Origin: Candidatus Thorarchaeota archaeon
Lineage (GTDB): Archaea; Asgardarchaeota; Thorarchaeia; Thorarchaeales; Thorarchaeaceae
Direction of reading: 5' to 3'
NCBI GenBank assembly: GCA_016840245.1
Contig: JAEOST010000213.1
Coordinates: 1 to 23,510 of the forward strand
Length of the DNA stretch: 23,510 nt
Below the pieces are notes generated by a model. That model saw only the letters and a list, made by a program, of their open reading frames with translations, had not been told where the DNA came from and did not search any database. Shown here piece after piece: positions 8,732 through 15,892 of this stretch. The position numbers were made by a program, and so were the translations under genes. Each line of letters begins with the position of its first letter. Positions within the stretch are counted from its first letter, which is position 1.

Positions 8732-9106
8732 TTGGTTAGTGCAACGGAACTAATGGAACGGTACAAGCAGATAGTTGCTGTACCACCTGAACCGAGTAAT
8801 TTCAATGAAGAGGGAGAATGTACTTCCTCTTTTTTTGAAAATAAATGGCTTCGCATGCTATTGGTTAGAACTCCCGAGAATCCCAATATTGTTTCTATTG
8901 AAGTTGAAGTGTCACTGTCAGAGCAAAAAACCCGTGATTATGTTACAGTCTTGAGAGAAGTCAATATGCATAACGAATTCCTACTGAGACTCAGTGACTT
9001 GGGTTTTGAACTTGATTTAATAGGATTCGAATGCATGTGGACGGCATCGAAGAGCTTTGAGACCATGCCAGACATCTCTGTTTTCAAGGCGTTAGTCCCA
9101 CCCTAG
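8732..9106 (+). CDS. Conserved-looking hypothetical protein, 124 residues
   Basis: It starts at a TTG (8732) with GGTG about ten bases upstream, the same ribosome-site type seen at other genes here. The protein has an N-terminal helix, a strand-rich middle (WLRMLLVRTP, then NIVSIEVEVS) and a central helix. It ends in a second alpha/beta part with FELDLIGFECMWTA. There is no signal peptide, no membrane span and no cysteine motif. I do not recognise the family. The fold reads as a small soluble alpha/beta domain. It lies between two transcriptional regulators on the same strand, 24 bases after the winged-helix gene and 69 bases before the Lrp-like gene, so a regulatory or ligand-sensing partner role is possible but unsupported. 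Confidence 0.6.
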   Translation: MVSATELMERYKQIVAVPPEPSNFNEEGECTSSFFENKWLRMLLVRTPENPNIVSIEVEVSLSEQKTRDYVTVLREVNMHNEFLLRLSDLGFELDLIGFECMWTASKSFETMPDISVFKALVPP

Positions 9107-9175
9107 ATTTTGCGATAGCCATAAGTACACCAACTCTATGTGCGGTATCTCAGATTTTAGAGAAGGGATTCGCTA

Positions 9176-10090
9176 GTGGACCGACTTGATAAAGGCATAC
9201 TTCTACAATTGGATATTGATTGTAGAGTATCCTATGAATCGCTTGCTCGTAGATTCGGAGTCAGTTCAAATGCCATTAAGCGACGCGTAGCAAATATGGT
9301 CGAGTGTGGTGTCATTGAGGAGTACGTTGTAATCCTTTCACCAGCGATGACTGGTGCACAATACATGATGGCATTTCTTTACACAGATGGCTCAGAGAAT
9401 GCAGACCAGTTGGTGGATCACCTAGGTTCGTACCCAATGATTGAACAAGTGACACGGATGGCCACTGGCTCTGGGGGCTTGTATCAGATTTATGCTAAGT
9501 ACGATGGTCCTGAGGGATTATCTGAACTTGGTAGATTCTTGAGGACCACAGATGGTATCAATGATGTGGAGATACACACCTTACTGGAACCCCGGGGTAT
9601 GACAATGGAATACAGTCGTACTCATCTCAGAGTTCTCCGATGTCTATCACATGATGCTCGTATGCCAATCAAGGACATAGCTGAATGCACTGGTATGACC
9701 GCAAGAAGAGTCAGAAGGATTCTGAACTCACTTGGAGAGAGTGAATCTGTTCAATTCAGAGTCAGATGGGATTTGGGTGCTGGAGGAAGCACACAGTTTT
9801 TCGTGAAAATTGAATACAACCAACGGGAGAAAACACATGAAGAGATAGATGTGTGGCTTGAAGAAGAATATCTCGATGAATTCTGGTATTCTTACGCATC
9901 TGCTGTTCATCCAGTAATCTATGCTAACTTTGTGGTTGACCATCTCAGAGAAGTGGACAGAATATCAAGGGAGATTCGATCAAAATCTTTTGTTTCAACT
10001 ACAACCGCATTGATTTCCTATCCGGTGAAAAAGTTCCCTCGAGTAGGTATGACTAGGTTGGAAGAGATGCTGACTGAAGCAGGTCTCTAG
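9176..10090 (+). CDS. Lrp/AsnC-like transcriptional regulator with two winged-helix units
   Basis: A 304-residue protein starting at GTG 9176, with AGAAGGGA about six bases before it. Residues 1-50 are a classic Lrp/AsnC helix-turn-helix (LDKGILLQL, SYESLARRFGVSSNAIKRRV, then GVIEEY). Residues 55-138 form an effector-binding-like alpha/beta domain. A second helix-turn-helix lies at about 148-190 (HLRVLRCLSHDARMPIKDIA, then MTARRVRRIL), followed by a second sensor-like domain. This duplicated layout is known from archaeal Lrp-type regulators of about 300 residues, against about 150 for single-unit members. It probably acts as a cytoplasmic DNA-binding protein. Neither ligand nor target can be read from the sequence. 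It ends 54 bases from the convergent aldo/keto reductase. Confidence 0.85.
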   Translation: MDRLDKGILLQLDIDCRVSYESLARRFGVSSNAIKRRVANMVECGVIEEYVVILSPAMTGAQYMMAFLYTDGSENADQLVDHLGSYPMIEQVTRMATGSGGLYQIYAKYDGPEGLSELGRFLRTTDGINDVEIHTLLEPRGMTMEYSRTHLRVLRCLSHDARMPIKDIAECTGMTARRVRRILNSLGESESVQFRVRWDLGAGGSTQFFVKIEYNQREKTHEEIDVWLEEEYLDEFWYSYASAVHPVIYANFVVDHLREVDRISREIRSKSFVSTTTALISYPVKKFPRVGMTRLEEMLTEAGL

Positions 10091-10098
10091 ATTTGATG

Positions 10099-10146
10099 AG
10101 AGAATCAGGAAATGATGACCATTCCCAAAATTTCTCTTGATTCTCT
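10099..10146. terminator. Possible bidirectional terminator hairpin between convergent genes
   Basis: Nine-base arms AGAGAATCA (10099-10107) and TGATTCTCT (10138-10146) are perfectly complementary across a 30-base interior. The interior itself contains a GAAAT/ATTTC pair (10109-10113 and 10129-10133). It sits exactly where the Lrp-like gene and the aldo/keto reductase converge, and its right arm overlaps the reductase stop codon. A role in ending both transcripts is inferred. Confidence 0.35.
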
Positions 10147-11143
10147 ATCTCATCCTATCTTGATAGTAGATATTTGGTCGGTATGTTGGTGGCCATTCTG
10201 GTGCATTGTTCAGAAGAGATTCAATCTCATCTAATGTAGATGATGAGAGTCTAACATCTGAGGCTCCAGCACTCTCAATGATGTGGTCCGGTCTTGTTGC
10301 ACCAACTATTGCTGCTGAAATCTCAGGTCGCCTCAATATCCAAGCCACTGCTAGTTGACCCATTGTAATGTCCATTGATGATGCAATCTCTCCCAGCTTC
10401 CTGAATTTTGTCAAGTTCTCATCAGTAAGCTGCTTCTTGATTGAATCAGAGCGTTCTCCTCTGCTACCATCAGGAATACCATCATTGTATTTACCTGTCA
10501 ACAATCCTTGCCCTAGGGGACTAAACACTGTGAAACCCATACCATGGGTCTTACCCACAGACATGATCTCTAATTCAATAAATCTGGCAAGCATGTTGTA
10601 CATTGGTTGTTCAACTATGGGTTTGTGAAGGCCGTGTTCCTTAGCAATTGCGTTAGATCGTTCTAGCTGAGCCGCTGTCCAAGTAGAGGTACCCCAATAG
10701 CGGACTTTGCCTCCACGAATCAAGTCATCCATTGTTTCAACGGTTTCTCTGAGTGGAGTACTGTAGTCATAACGGTGTAAATAGTAGACGTCTAGGTAGT
10801 CCGTCTGCATTCGTTCAAGAGTTCCCTCAATTGCATTCATCATGTTCTTTCTGTTATTACCATAGTCAACAATGTCTTCACTCGTGGGCCAAAAGACCTT
10901 ACTTGATAATACCAGATTCCTTCTTCTAGTAGTATCCTGCGCAAGCCACTTCCCGATTACTTCCTCGGCTTTTCCCCTTGCGTAAATCTCTGCACAGTCG
11001 ATGAAATTTACTCCATTCTCGATTGCAGTATTCATTATATCAAAGGACACACTGTCATCAACGGTCCCCCCAGTAGTAAGCCATGAACCTAGAGATACTT
11101 CACTTATCTTGAGACCGCTTTTTCCAACTTTTCGATACTTCAA
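10145..11143 (-). CDS. Aldo/keto reductase (voltage-gated potassium channel beta-subunit-like)
   Basis: A 332-residue TIM-barrel oxidoreductase using NADPH to reduce aldehydes or ketones. The AKR catalytic tetrad is visible: Asp49 and Tyr54 in FIDCAEIY, Lys82 in SSKVFW, and His123 in YYLHR. The NADP-binding C-terminal half includes FSPLGQGLLTGKY, AWILRRPEISAAIVGAT and a final helix with LNNAPEW. Length and motifs fit the YghZ / Kv-beta-like branch of AKRs. The ATG at 11143 has a strong ribosome site, GGAGGCGGT, and a clear box A at 11183-11191. The substrate cannot be deduced. It is probably its own transcription unit, with its 3' end facing the Lrp-like regulator. Confidence 0.92.
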   Translation of the reverse strand: MKYRKVGKSGLKISEVSLGSWLTTGGTVDDSVSFDIMNTAIENGVNFIDCAEIYARGKAEEVIGKWLAQDTTRRRNLVLSSKVFWPTSEDIVDYGNNRKNMMNAIEGTLERMQTDYLDVYYLHRYDYSTPLRETVETMDDLIRGGKVRYWGTSTWTAAQLERSNAIAKEHGLHKPIVEQPMYNMLARFIELEIMSVGKTHGMGFTVFSPLGQGLLTGKYNDGIPDGSRGERSDSIKKQLTDENLTKFRKLGEIASSMDITMGQLAVAWILRRPEISAAIVGATRPDHIIESAGASDVRLSSSTLDEIESLLNNAPEWPPTYRPNIYYQDRMR

Positions 11144-11182
11144 GGGACCGCCTCCAAATCAAATCACTATAGTTAATCAAAG

Positions 11183-11191
11183 CTATTTATA
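11183..11191 (-). promoter_or_regulatory. Archaeal box A (TATA) promoter for the aldo/keto reductase
   Basis: On the minus strand this reads TATAAATAG, a near-ideal archaeal TATA element. It lies about 40 bases before the ATG, leaving room for a start site about 25 bases downstream and a short leader holding the GGAGG ribosome site. Confidence 0.7.
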
Positions 11192-11244
11192 CCATGGCAT
11201 TGCGACTTGAATTTTCTATTCGCCGAAACCTGACTATTGTGGAT

Positions 11245-11625
11245 TTATTTCGGTGGCTCCCATAATTCTACCTTATTGCCCCATGGATCTACAAACCAGG
11301 CAAATCTTCCCTCTTGATGGTCCTCTATCTTATCATCTACCTGAACGCCTTTCTCTCGTAGGTCTTTGAGCAAACCATCCAGATCTTGTACAAGAAAGTT
11401 GATCATGAATGAGGATTCACTTGGCTCAAAGTATTTGGTGTCCTGTGGAAACAGTCCCCAGAGAGTATATGCTTTACCAGTCTTCTTTCCCAAATCCTTC
11501 CATTGGAATATAATGTAACCTTCTGCATCTGGTTCAATTCCAAGATTCTCCTCGTACCATTTCTGAATCTCTTTTGGATTTTCAACCTTGATGAAGACAC
11601 CACCGATTCCTAATACTCTCTTCAT
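11245..11625 (-). CDS. VOC-superfamily (glyoxalase/bleomycin-resistance fold) protein
   Basis: A 126-residue protein with one babbabb-type VOC module pair. It begins MKRVLGIGGVFIKVENPKE, then WYEENLGI, continues through FMINFLVQDLDGLLKDLREKG, and ends FAWFVDPWGNKVELWEPP, the signature final motif of the glyoxalase fold. I chose the ATG at 11625 because GGTGTT lies seven bases before it; a start at 11637 would add only four residues and overlap that site. The Glu of the last motif is kept, but the usual first metal-ligand His is replaced in GVFIKV. Activity as a true glyoxalase is therefore doubtful, and the substrate is unknown. It follows the SDR gene on the same strand by about 60 bases. 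Confidence 0.85.
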   Translation of the reverse strand: MKRVLGIGGVFIKVENPKEIQKWYEENLGIEPDAEGYIIFQWKDLGKKTGKAYTLWGLFPQDTKYFEPSESSFMINFLVQDLDGLLKDLREKGVQVDDKIEDHQEGRFAWFVDPWGNKVELWEPPK

Positions 11626-11687
11626 AGACAACACCATTACATGTTCTATGTTTCAGAACCTTTACATCTTTGCAAACAGTAGTGATA

Positions 11688-13238
11688 TCAAAGAATATCC
11701 TTGTAACAGTCACTGGGATAGAAGTTATTCTCATCCTCTGAGTGATTGGGATACCACACCTGTGCAAAGAATGGGTTCTTCTTGGCAACTTCATCATCAT
11801 TCCATGGCGGTGCAACACACTCTGGACACCAGTGTCCAGTCCTCAACACTAGATGTGGACTACCTTCGAATTCGTGATTAAAGGCACATCTCCATTTGAG
11901 TTTGGAATACATATCCCCGTTCCATTCTCTGGATAGGAGCACTCCACCACGGAAATCTGCTGCACCCTGAAAATCGGGGATTGCAAGTGCTTCTTTTGAT
12001 TCGTCATATCCATGGTCCAACCTCTTCCATTCAGGTCGTAGATTTGGCATATCCGCATCATCCCAGTCACCAATCGCATCGTACTCTTCGAATGAACCAT
12101 AGAATGCATTAATTCTGGGTTCATTTCGGTTCTCATACCAGTATTGTGTACCATCCTTGCCTGTGACCATGGCCTTCATTCTATTGTATGTAGTTCGTTG
12201 AATCAGGGACCTCATTCCTGGTACTTTGTTGAGGACTGCAGCAATTTTCAATGAGAGGGGTCGATTGTCAATGACCTGTTGAAAATGGTCCTCTAAAGTT
12301 TCTCCCCAATTGTGAATATACTCGTTCAACACCCAGCTATCCTCAAAATATTGACAATGGAAGTTCTTTAGGGCAAACCACTTTCGTTCCATGATCTTCC
12401 TGTAGTCGCCCATCCCCAGTAGTTTCATCATCTTCTCGTTGTATTCGATGAACGTGATTCTACATTCCGGACCCCCGCCCATATTGTATACACGGCGCCA
12501 GAAATCTGAATCTTCAGACACGTCTAAGCAGTTCACTAATCCCCGACCTGCATCACTGTTTGTATTGAATTCTATGCAGGTATCAATTGGTTGGTGAAAC
12601 ATGATTGGGTCCATGAGACTCATTGCATCAGGAATTGCGATGTATGTCTGACGAAGAGAGACCCAATACCTAAGTCCTGATTCGATGACAGCTCGTTCAC
12701 CGGCAATCTTGCATGTCGCATAGAAGTCAAAGGCGCTGGGCTTGAGAGGGTCTCCAACACGTCCCATGTGTATTGACTGAAGACGGTCTCCAGTTTCTGC
12801 AACTGAACCAACATAGACAAACTTGATGTGGTCCTGCCCACCGACCTCGTAAATCGCTTTGATAACATACTCAATTGCTGTTGTATTCACAGCCTTTGAC
12901 ATCTCAGGATTATGATCTGCAGCCGGGGCAATGAATGCCATGGGACAGAGAATCCAGTCAGATCCTCTAACAGCCTCTAAGATGTCTGAGTATTGAGTAG
13001 CATCTCCCCATACAATCTTCAGTCCACCATTCTCAACTACTCCCTCGTACGGGATACTTTTGATTCCACATTCCTTCTCTAATGGTGCGAACATCTTCTT
13101 GGTCTTCTTTGAGGGTCTCTGCAGGAGAACAATGTCGTACTTCCGTTCATTATGTTCATTCTTGCGGTTCCAGAGTTCTTTGAATGCAGCAGAACCCATG
13201 GAGCCAGATGCACCTAGTAGCAGTACTCGCTCTTTCAA
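11688..13238 (-). CDS. Extended SDR (NAD-dependent epimerase/dehydratase-like) with C-terminal zinc-ribbon-like module
   Basis: A 516-residue protein, much longer than the usual 300-350 of extended SDRs. Residues 5-15 form a Rossmann nucleotide loop (LLLGASGSMG, G9-G12-G15), and Tyr173 and Lys177 give the YxxxK catalytic pair (FYATCKIAGE). Strand and helix order fits epimerase-type SDRs to about residue 330. The C-terminal ~180 residues are extra. They include Trp-rich segments and, near residues 447-476, KLKWRCAFNHEFEGSP and GHWCPEC, a Cys451/His455/Cys471/Cys474 set resembling zinc-ribbon or treble-clef modules. The start is a TTG at 13238 with GAGGT eight bases before it. A 12-base palindrome lies just upstream. 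Substrate unknown; a sugar- or lipid-linked oxidoreductase is possible. Confidence 0.82.
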   Translation of the reverse strand: MKERVLLLGASGSMGSAAFKELWNRKNEHNERKYDIVLLQRPSKKTKKMFAPLEKECGIKSIPYEGVVENGGLKIVWGDATQYSDILEAVRGSDWILCPMAFIAPAADHNPEMSKAVNTTAIEYVIKAIYEVGGQDHIKFVYVGSVAETGDRLQSIHMGRVGDPLKPSAFDFYATCKIAGERAVIESGLRYWVSLRQTYIAIPDAMSLMDPIMFHQPIDTCIEFNTNSDAGRGLVNCLDVSEDSDFWRRVYNMGGGPECRITFIEYNEKMMKLLGMGDYRKIMERKWFALKNFHCQYFEDSWVLNEYIHNWGETLEDHFQQVIDNRPLSLKIAAVLNKVPGMRSLIQRTTYNRMKAMVTGKDGTQYWYENRNEPRINAFYGSFEEYDAIGDWDDADMPNLRPEWKRLDHGYDESKEALAIPDFQGAADFRGGVLLSREWNGDMYSKLKWRCAFNHEFEGSPHLVLRTGHWCPECVAPPWNDDEVAKKNPFFAQVWYPNHSEDENNFYPSDCYKDIL

Positions 13239-13252
13239 TATAGTGGACCTCT

Positions 13253-13264
13253 AATCCGCGGATT
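13253..13264. promoter_or_regulatory. Perfect 12-base palindrome AATCCGCGGATT
   Basis: This fully self-complementary 12-mer lies 15-26 bases before the TTG start of the SDR gene, immediately upstream of its ribosome site and in the region that is also upstream of the divergent Ntn hydrolase. Its GC-rich centre stands out from the AT-rich surroundings. An operator overlapping the transcription start is the likeliest reading; it is not demonstrated. Confidence 0.4.
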
Positions 13265-13355
13265 TTCTATTGACTTATGATGATATCTATGTTCAACTTC
13301 AGATCCTCCATGCGTAGACCTCATCATTAAATTGGAACAATGAATTGGTGTCAGT

Positions 13356-14492
13356 TTGGGGCACAAGATGAAACGAGAAACACAATCCTGCATCACTCTT
13401 GCTGGACTCCTCTTGTTCTTGTTTGTGACTCCTGTCAATGCATGCACAATCTTCATGGCATCAATGGATGGGATTGTTCTCGCTGGTAATAATGAGGATT
13501 GGGCGCATGCTAATTTCACGATGCTCTTTGTACCGGCACTGGGAACTCGCAATGGATATATGTTAATCACTGCAACGAATAACACGTATGATACACGTGT
13601 AGGTATGAATGACCATGGTTTCTATATTGATGCTGCAGCAGTTAGACCTGCACCACTTGATATTGATTACGACAAATCGATAATACCTCAAGAGTTGTAT
13701 AGATTCTTTCTTCAGAGATGTGACAACGTATATGATGCAGTTGAGATATTTGAAGAGTACACCTTCCTAATGGATGAATGGGACTTCCAGTTCTTAGTAG
13801 CAGATTGCAATGGCGATGCAGTTGTGATTGGAATAGGTCCTGACAGGACTATCGAGTATACTTGGAAGGAGGAACACTTCCATCTCGTCACAAATGGTAA
13901 CATAGCGTATCCAGAACTGGGTCAGAGTCTATGGTCGGAATGGAGATACAACACCGCGAATGAATCACTTAGTGCAATCAACCACCCAGATAATGTGAGT
14001 GTGGACTATTTCACTGACATTCTCAACAGAGTTCAACATAGCACATACACTGCGTACTCGAATATCTTCGATTTAGTGAGTCTTGAGATATACACCTACT
14101 ATCTTCATGATTTTTCAAGATGCATAAGATTCAACCTCACTGAGGAATTATCCAAGGGTACTCATTCGTATGACCTACAGGAGTTGTTTCAGACTTCGAC
14201 AACCACGACCACAACGACATCCACAACTTCCTACTTTCCTACATCAACAATCCATGTTACAACATCTACTACATCCCTCACAACAACCTCTACCACCTCA
14301 TCTTCAATATCACAAACAACCTTGACAACCACTTCTATTACACCTTCAACAAGCCCCATGACTAGTACAGACACATCTTCTGAATCCACCAGTCCAGCTC
14401 AAACTGGAGATATTCTATTAATTGTAGTGAGTTTAGGTCTTCTTGGGATAATAATCATCTTTGTTGTCAGAAAGGTAATCACAGAACCATAG
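13356..14492 (+). CDS. Membrane-anchored extracellular Ntn hydrolase (choloylglycine hydrolase / C45 acyltransferase-like)
   Basis: A 378-residue protein from TTG 13356 (GGTG five bases earlier); an ATG at 13368 with GGGG upstream would remove four residues. It has a signal peptide ending ...TPVNA just before Cys30. The mature protein would begin C-T-I-F, then a turn, V-L-A-G-N-N-E-D-W, the hallmark start of Cys-type Ntn hydrolases that cut linear amide bonds. Further family features are VGMNDHGF and LVTNGN, the latter a likely oxyanion Asn. Residues about 280-350 are almost pure Thr/Ser/Pro, a mucin-like, probably O-glycosylated stalk. Residues 352-372 are a membrane anchor followed by a short basic end. 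The enzyme is therefore displayed outside the cell. The substrate is unknown: acyl-amides, N-acyl-amino acids or peptides are possible. Confidence 0.82.
   Translation: MGHKMKRETQSCITLAGLLLFLFVTPVNACTIFMASMDGIVLAGNNEDWAHANFTMLFVPALGTRNGYMLITATNNTYDTRVGMNDHGFYIDAAAVRPAPLDIDYDKSIIPQELYRFFLQRCDNVYDAVEIFEEYTFLMDEWDFQFLVADCNGDAVVIGIGPDRTIEYTWKEEHFHLVTNGNIAYPELGQSLWSEWRYNTANESLSAINHPDNVSVDYFTDILNRVQHSTYTAYSNIFDLVSLEIYTYYLHDFSRCIRFNLTEELSKGTHSYDLQELFQTSTTTTTTTSTTSYFPTSTIHVTTSTTSLTTTSTTSSSISQTTLTTTSITPSTSPMTSTDTSSESTSPAQTGDILLIVVSLGLLGIIIIFVVRKVITEP
14194..14404 (+). repeat. Thr/Ser-rich low-complexity stalk coding region
   Basis: About 70 codons, nearly all ACN and TCN, code for the stalk between the catalytic domain and the membrane anchor of the Ntn hydrolase. 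Codon choice varies (ACA, ACC, ACG, ACT), so it is selected at the protein level rather than being a simple DNA microsatellite. Confidence 0.75.
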
Positions 14493-14500
14493 ATGTGAAC

Positions 14501-15553
14501 TCAGTTTGACCAAAAACGCCATCCATCAGGATTCCTCTCTCCTTCCAGAACGCCCATCTTTACTCTTCGTTTCAGTGTGGCGTATATCATCTTAGATTGT
14601 CCCTCAGCACGAGCATCATCCTCAATCAGTGCCTTCTCCACATCTTCTTTGGTTCTTCCACCGGGATGTTTGAAGAAGCCCCGCTTAATCAAGCTATTAA
14701 TTGACAATGCAGGTGACCATGCATCTTTTGACTTCAATTTCAGTTCTGATATCGCTGTCTTACATCTCTCTATCATCATATCTAATGATGTCCCTACAAT
14801 CTCTATGTTATCCAGACTACCTTCTCCATATCCTCGTTTCACAAACTCCTCGATTGTCTTGTTTTTCTCTGGCTTATTTCCTGCAAGTTTGAGTCCAATC
14901 GCTTCCACAGCTACTGCATCACGACCGACAACAAGTATGTCTGTAGGAATACTTGCATTCTTGCCAGCAAAATGGGTACCATCAAGAACTGCGAGATCGA
15001 TTCCACCAATCGCCTGATACAAATCCGCTAGTAGGACATGAAATATCTCGTTCTTGTGGAACTGTGCCTTCTTCACAATTGGTGGTAATCCAAAGAGGTT
15101 CTTCAGAATACTTCCCTTACTGTAACTCCTAAGGACATGGGTACTCACGAATACATTTGGTTTGAACACAATATGTGAGAGGTCAATTACTACCTCTCTG
15201 ATTGGATTCTCTATATTGATAGGAGTTGTATCTGTGTCAAGTGACAAGTCAAAGGGAACTATCCGTTCATTGAAGAGGTCCTTCCATAGTTGTAACCTGT
15301 CAGTTCCTGTTCCTTGGTAGTTATCTGATTCAGCAAGATACACTTTTGGTACTCGGTCGAAGCTTTTCACAATCCAATCCACTACCTCTACAGATGAGTG
15401 ATGGGGACCGTCAACAGAGAAAACACCTACCTTTACAACGACATCTCTCTCAGGTTCATTGATGTCATCAATTCCTCCGATTAGGTCAATGGCATCTCTC
15501 AATCCTTTCTGCCGATCTTTCTTCAAATCTACAATCGCAACAACAGAACCCAT
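14501..15553 (-). CDS. DUF362-family protein
   Basis: About 350 residues. I place the start at ATG 15553 (MGSVVAIVDLKKD) because GAGGTT lies five bases before it; a TTG 24 bases earlier has no ribosome site. The body fits DUF362. It shows an N-terminal strand/helix pair, DVVVKVGVF, VYLAESDNYQGTG, PNVFVSTHVLRSYSKGSILKNLFGLPP, IGGIDLAVLDGTHFAGKN and ILVVGRDAVAVEAIGLKLAG. DUF362 members are often linked to iron-sulfur or oxidoreductase systems. No Cys cluster is visible here, so the ferredoxin part that some members carry is absent. The 60 C-terminal residues are basic and helical and may be a small added helical (possibly winged-helix) module. Its 3' end is 8 bases from the Ntn hydrolase. Confidence 0.78.
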   Translation of the reverse strand: MGSVVAIVDLKKDRQKGLRDAIDLIGGIDDINEPERDVVVKVGVFSVDGPHHSSVEVVDWIVKSFDRVPKVYLAESDNYQGTGTDRLQLWKDLFNERIVPFDLSLDTDTTPINIENPIREVVIDLSHIVFKPNVFVSTHVLRSYSKGSILKNLFGLPPIVKKAQFHKNEIFHVLLADLYQAIGGIDLAVLDGTHFAGKNASIPTDILVVGRDAVAVEAIGLKLAGNKPEKNKTIEEFVKRGYGEGSLDNIEIVGTSLDMMIERCKTAISELKLKSKDAWSPALSINSLIKRGFFKHPGGRTKEDVEKALIEDDARAEGQSKMIYATLKRRVKMGVLEGERNPDGWRFWSN

Positions 15554-15603
15554 GGATAAACCTCGACTAAGAAACAAACCAATACTGAATGATAAGATGC
15601 CCC

Positions 15604-15618
15604 CTCGGATAGTCCGAG
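15604..15618. promoter_or_regulatory. Inverted repeat CTCGGA-TAG-TCCGAG in a divergent promoter
   Basis: Perfect six-base arms around TAG sit midway between the DUF362 gene (minus) and the small CYFRHM gene (plus), just upstream of the box A-like CTATTTATT of the latter. Its central placement suggests one operator acting on both promoters. The regulator is unknown. Confidence 0.4.
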
Positions 15619-15630
15619 CTGCATCCAGCG

Positions 15631-15640
15631 CTATTTATTT
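15631..15640 (+). promoter_or_regulatory. Box A-like element for the small CYFRHM gene
   Basis: CTATTTATTT lies about 38 bases before the ATG at 15674, leaving a short leader that contains AGAGGTGA. Spacing fits an archaeal TATA element. The sequence is an acceptable but not perfect match. Confidence 0.5.
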
Positions 15641-15673
15641 GAGAATGGAACGACATAAACAGAGGTGATTATC

Positions 15674-15886
15674 ATGACTTGCTACTTTAGACATATGAGT
15701 CGAGTCTTTGACGATCTTGGCGTTGAGATAACAAAGGAGAACAAGAAGGGTATCGATCGAGTCATTCATGAATTGGTGGGAGTAGAATACAAGAACTGCT
15801 CTGATGCATGGAGAGCTGTCAAGAAGAATCTTGCAGAGGATGAGGAGGCTTTTGTGGCAAGGCTTGGTACAGCTCTTTCTGTTTAA
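15674..15886 (+). CDS. Small conserved archaeal protein with CYFRHM start
   Basis: A 70-residue soluble protein from ATG 15674, chosen over GTG 15665 because the GTG lies inside the ribosome site AGAGGTGA. It begins M-T-C-Y-F-R-H-M, then VFDDLGVEITKENKKGIDR, IHELVGVEYKNC and DAWRAVKKN. I recognise this pattern (C-Y-F-R-H-M ... N-K-K-x-I-D-x-x-I-H-x-x-V-G-V-x-Y-K-x-C) from small uncharacterised proteins of methanogens and related anaerobes. Cys3, His7, His in IHELVG and Cys in YKNC are spaced so that a metal or redox site is possible. Function is unknown. It is divergent from the DUF362 gene and its 3' end lies 6 bases from the broken thioredoxin-reductase fragment. Confidence 0.72.
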   Translation: MTCYFRHMSRVFDDLGVEITKENKKGIDRVIHELVGVEYKNCSDAWRAVKKNLAEDEEAFVARLGTALSV

Positions 15887-15892
15887 ATTTGA

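Noticed and set aside
10368..10628. Plus-strand open frames opposite the aldo/keto reductase, and similar long antisense frames opposite the VOC, SDR, DUF362, polyferredoxin and HdrA genes
   Set aside because: Each lies entirely opposite a clearly recognised gene, shows no family motif and lacks a convincing ribosome site.
14194..14404. Thr/Ser codon tract as a DNA microsatellite or phase-variable tract
   Set aside because: Codons are mixed and there is no uniform short DNA unit, so slippage-driven phase variation is unlikely; it reads as a protein-level mucin-like stalk.
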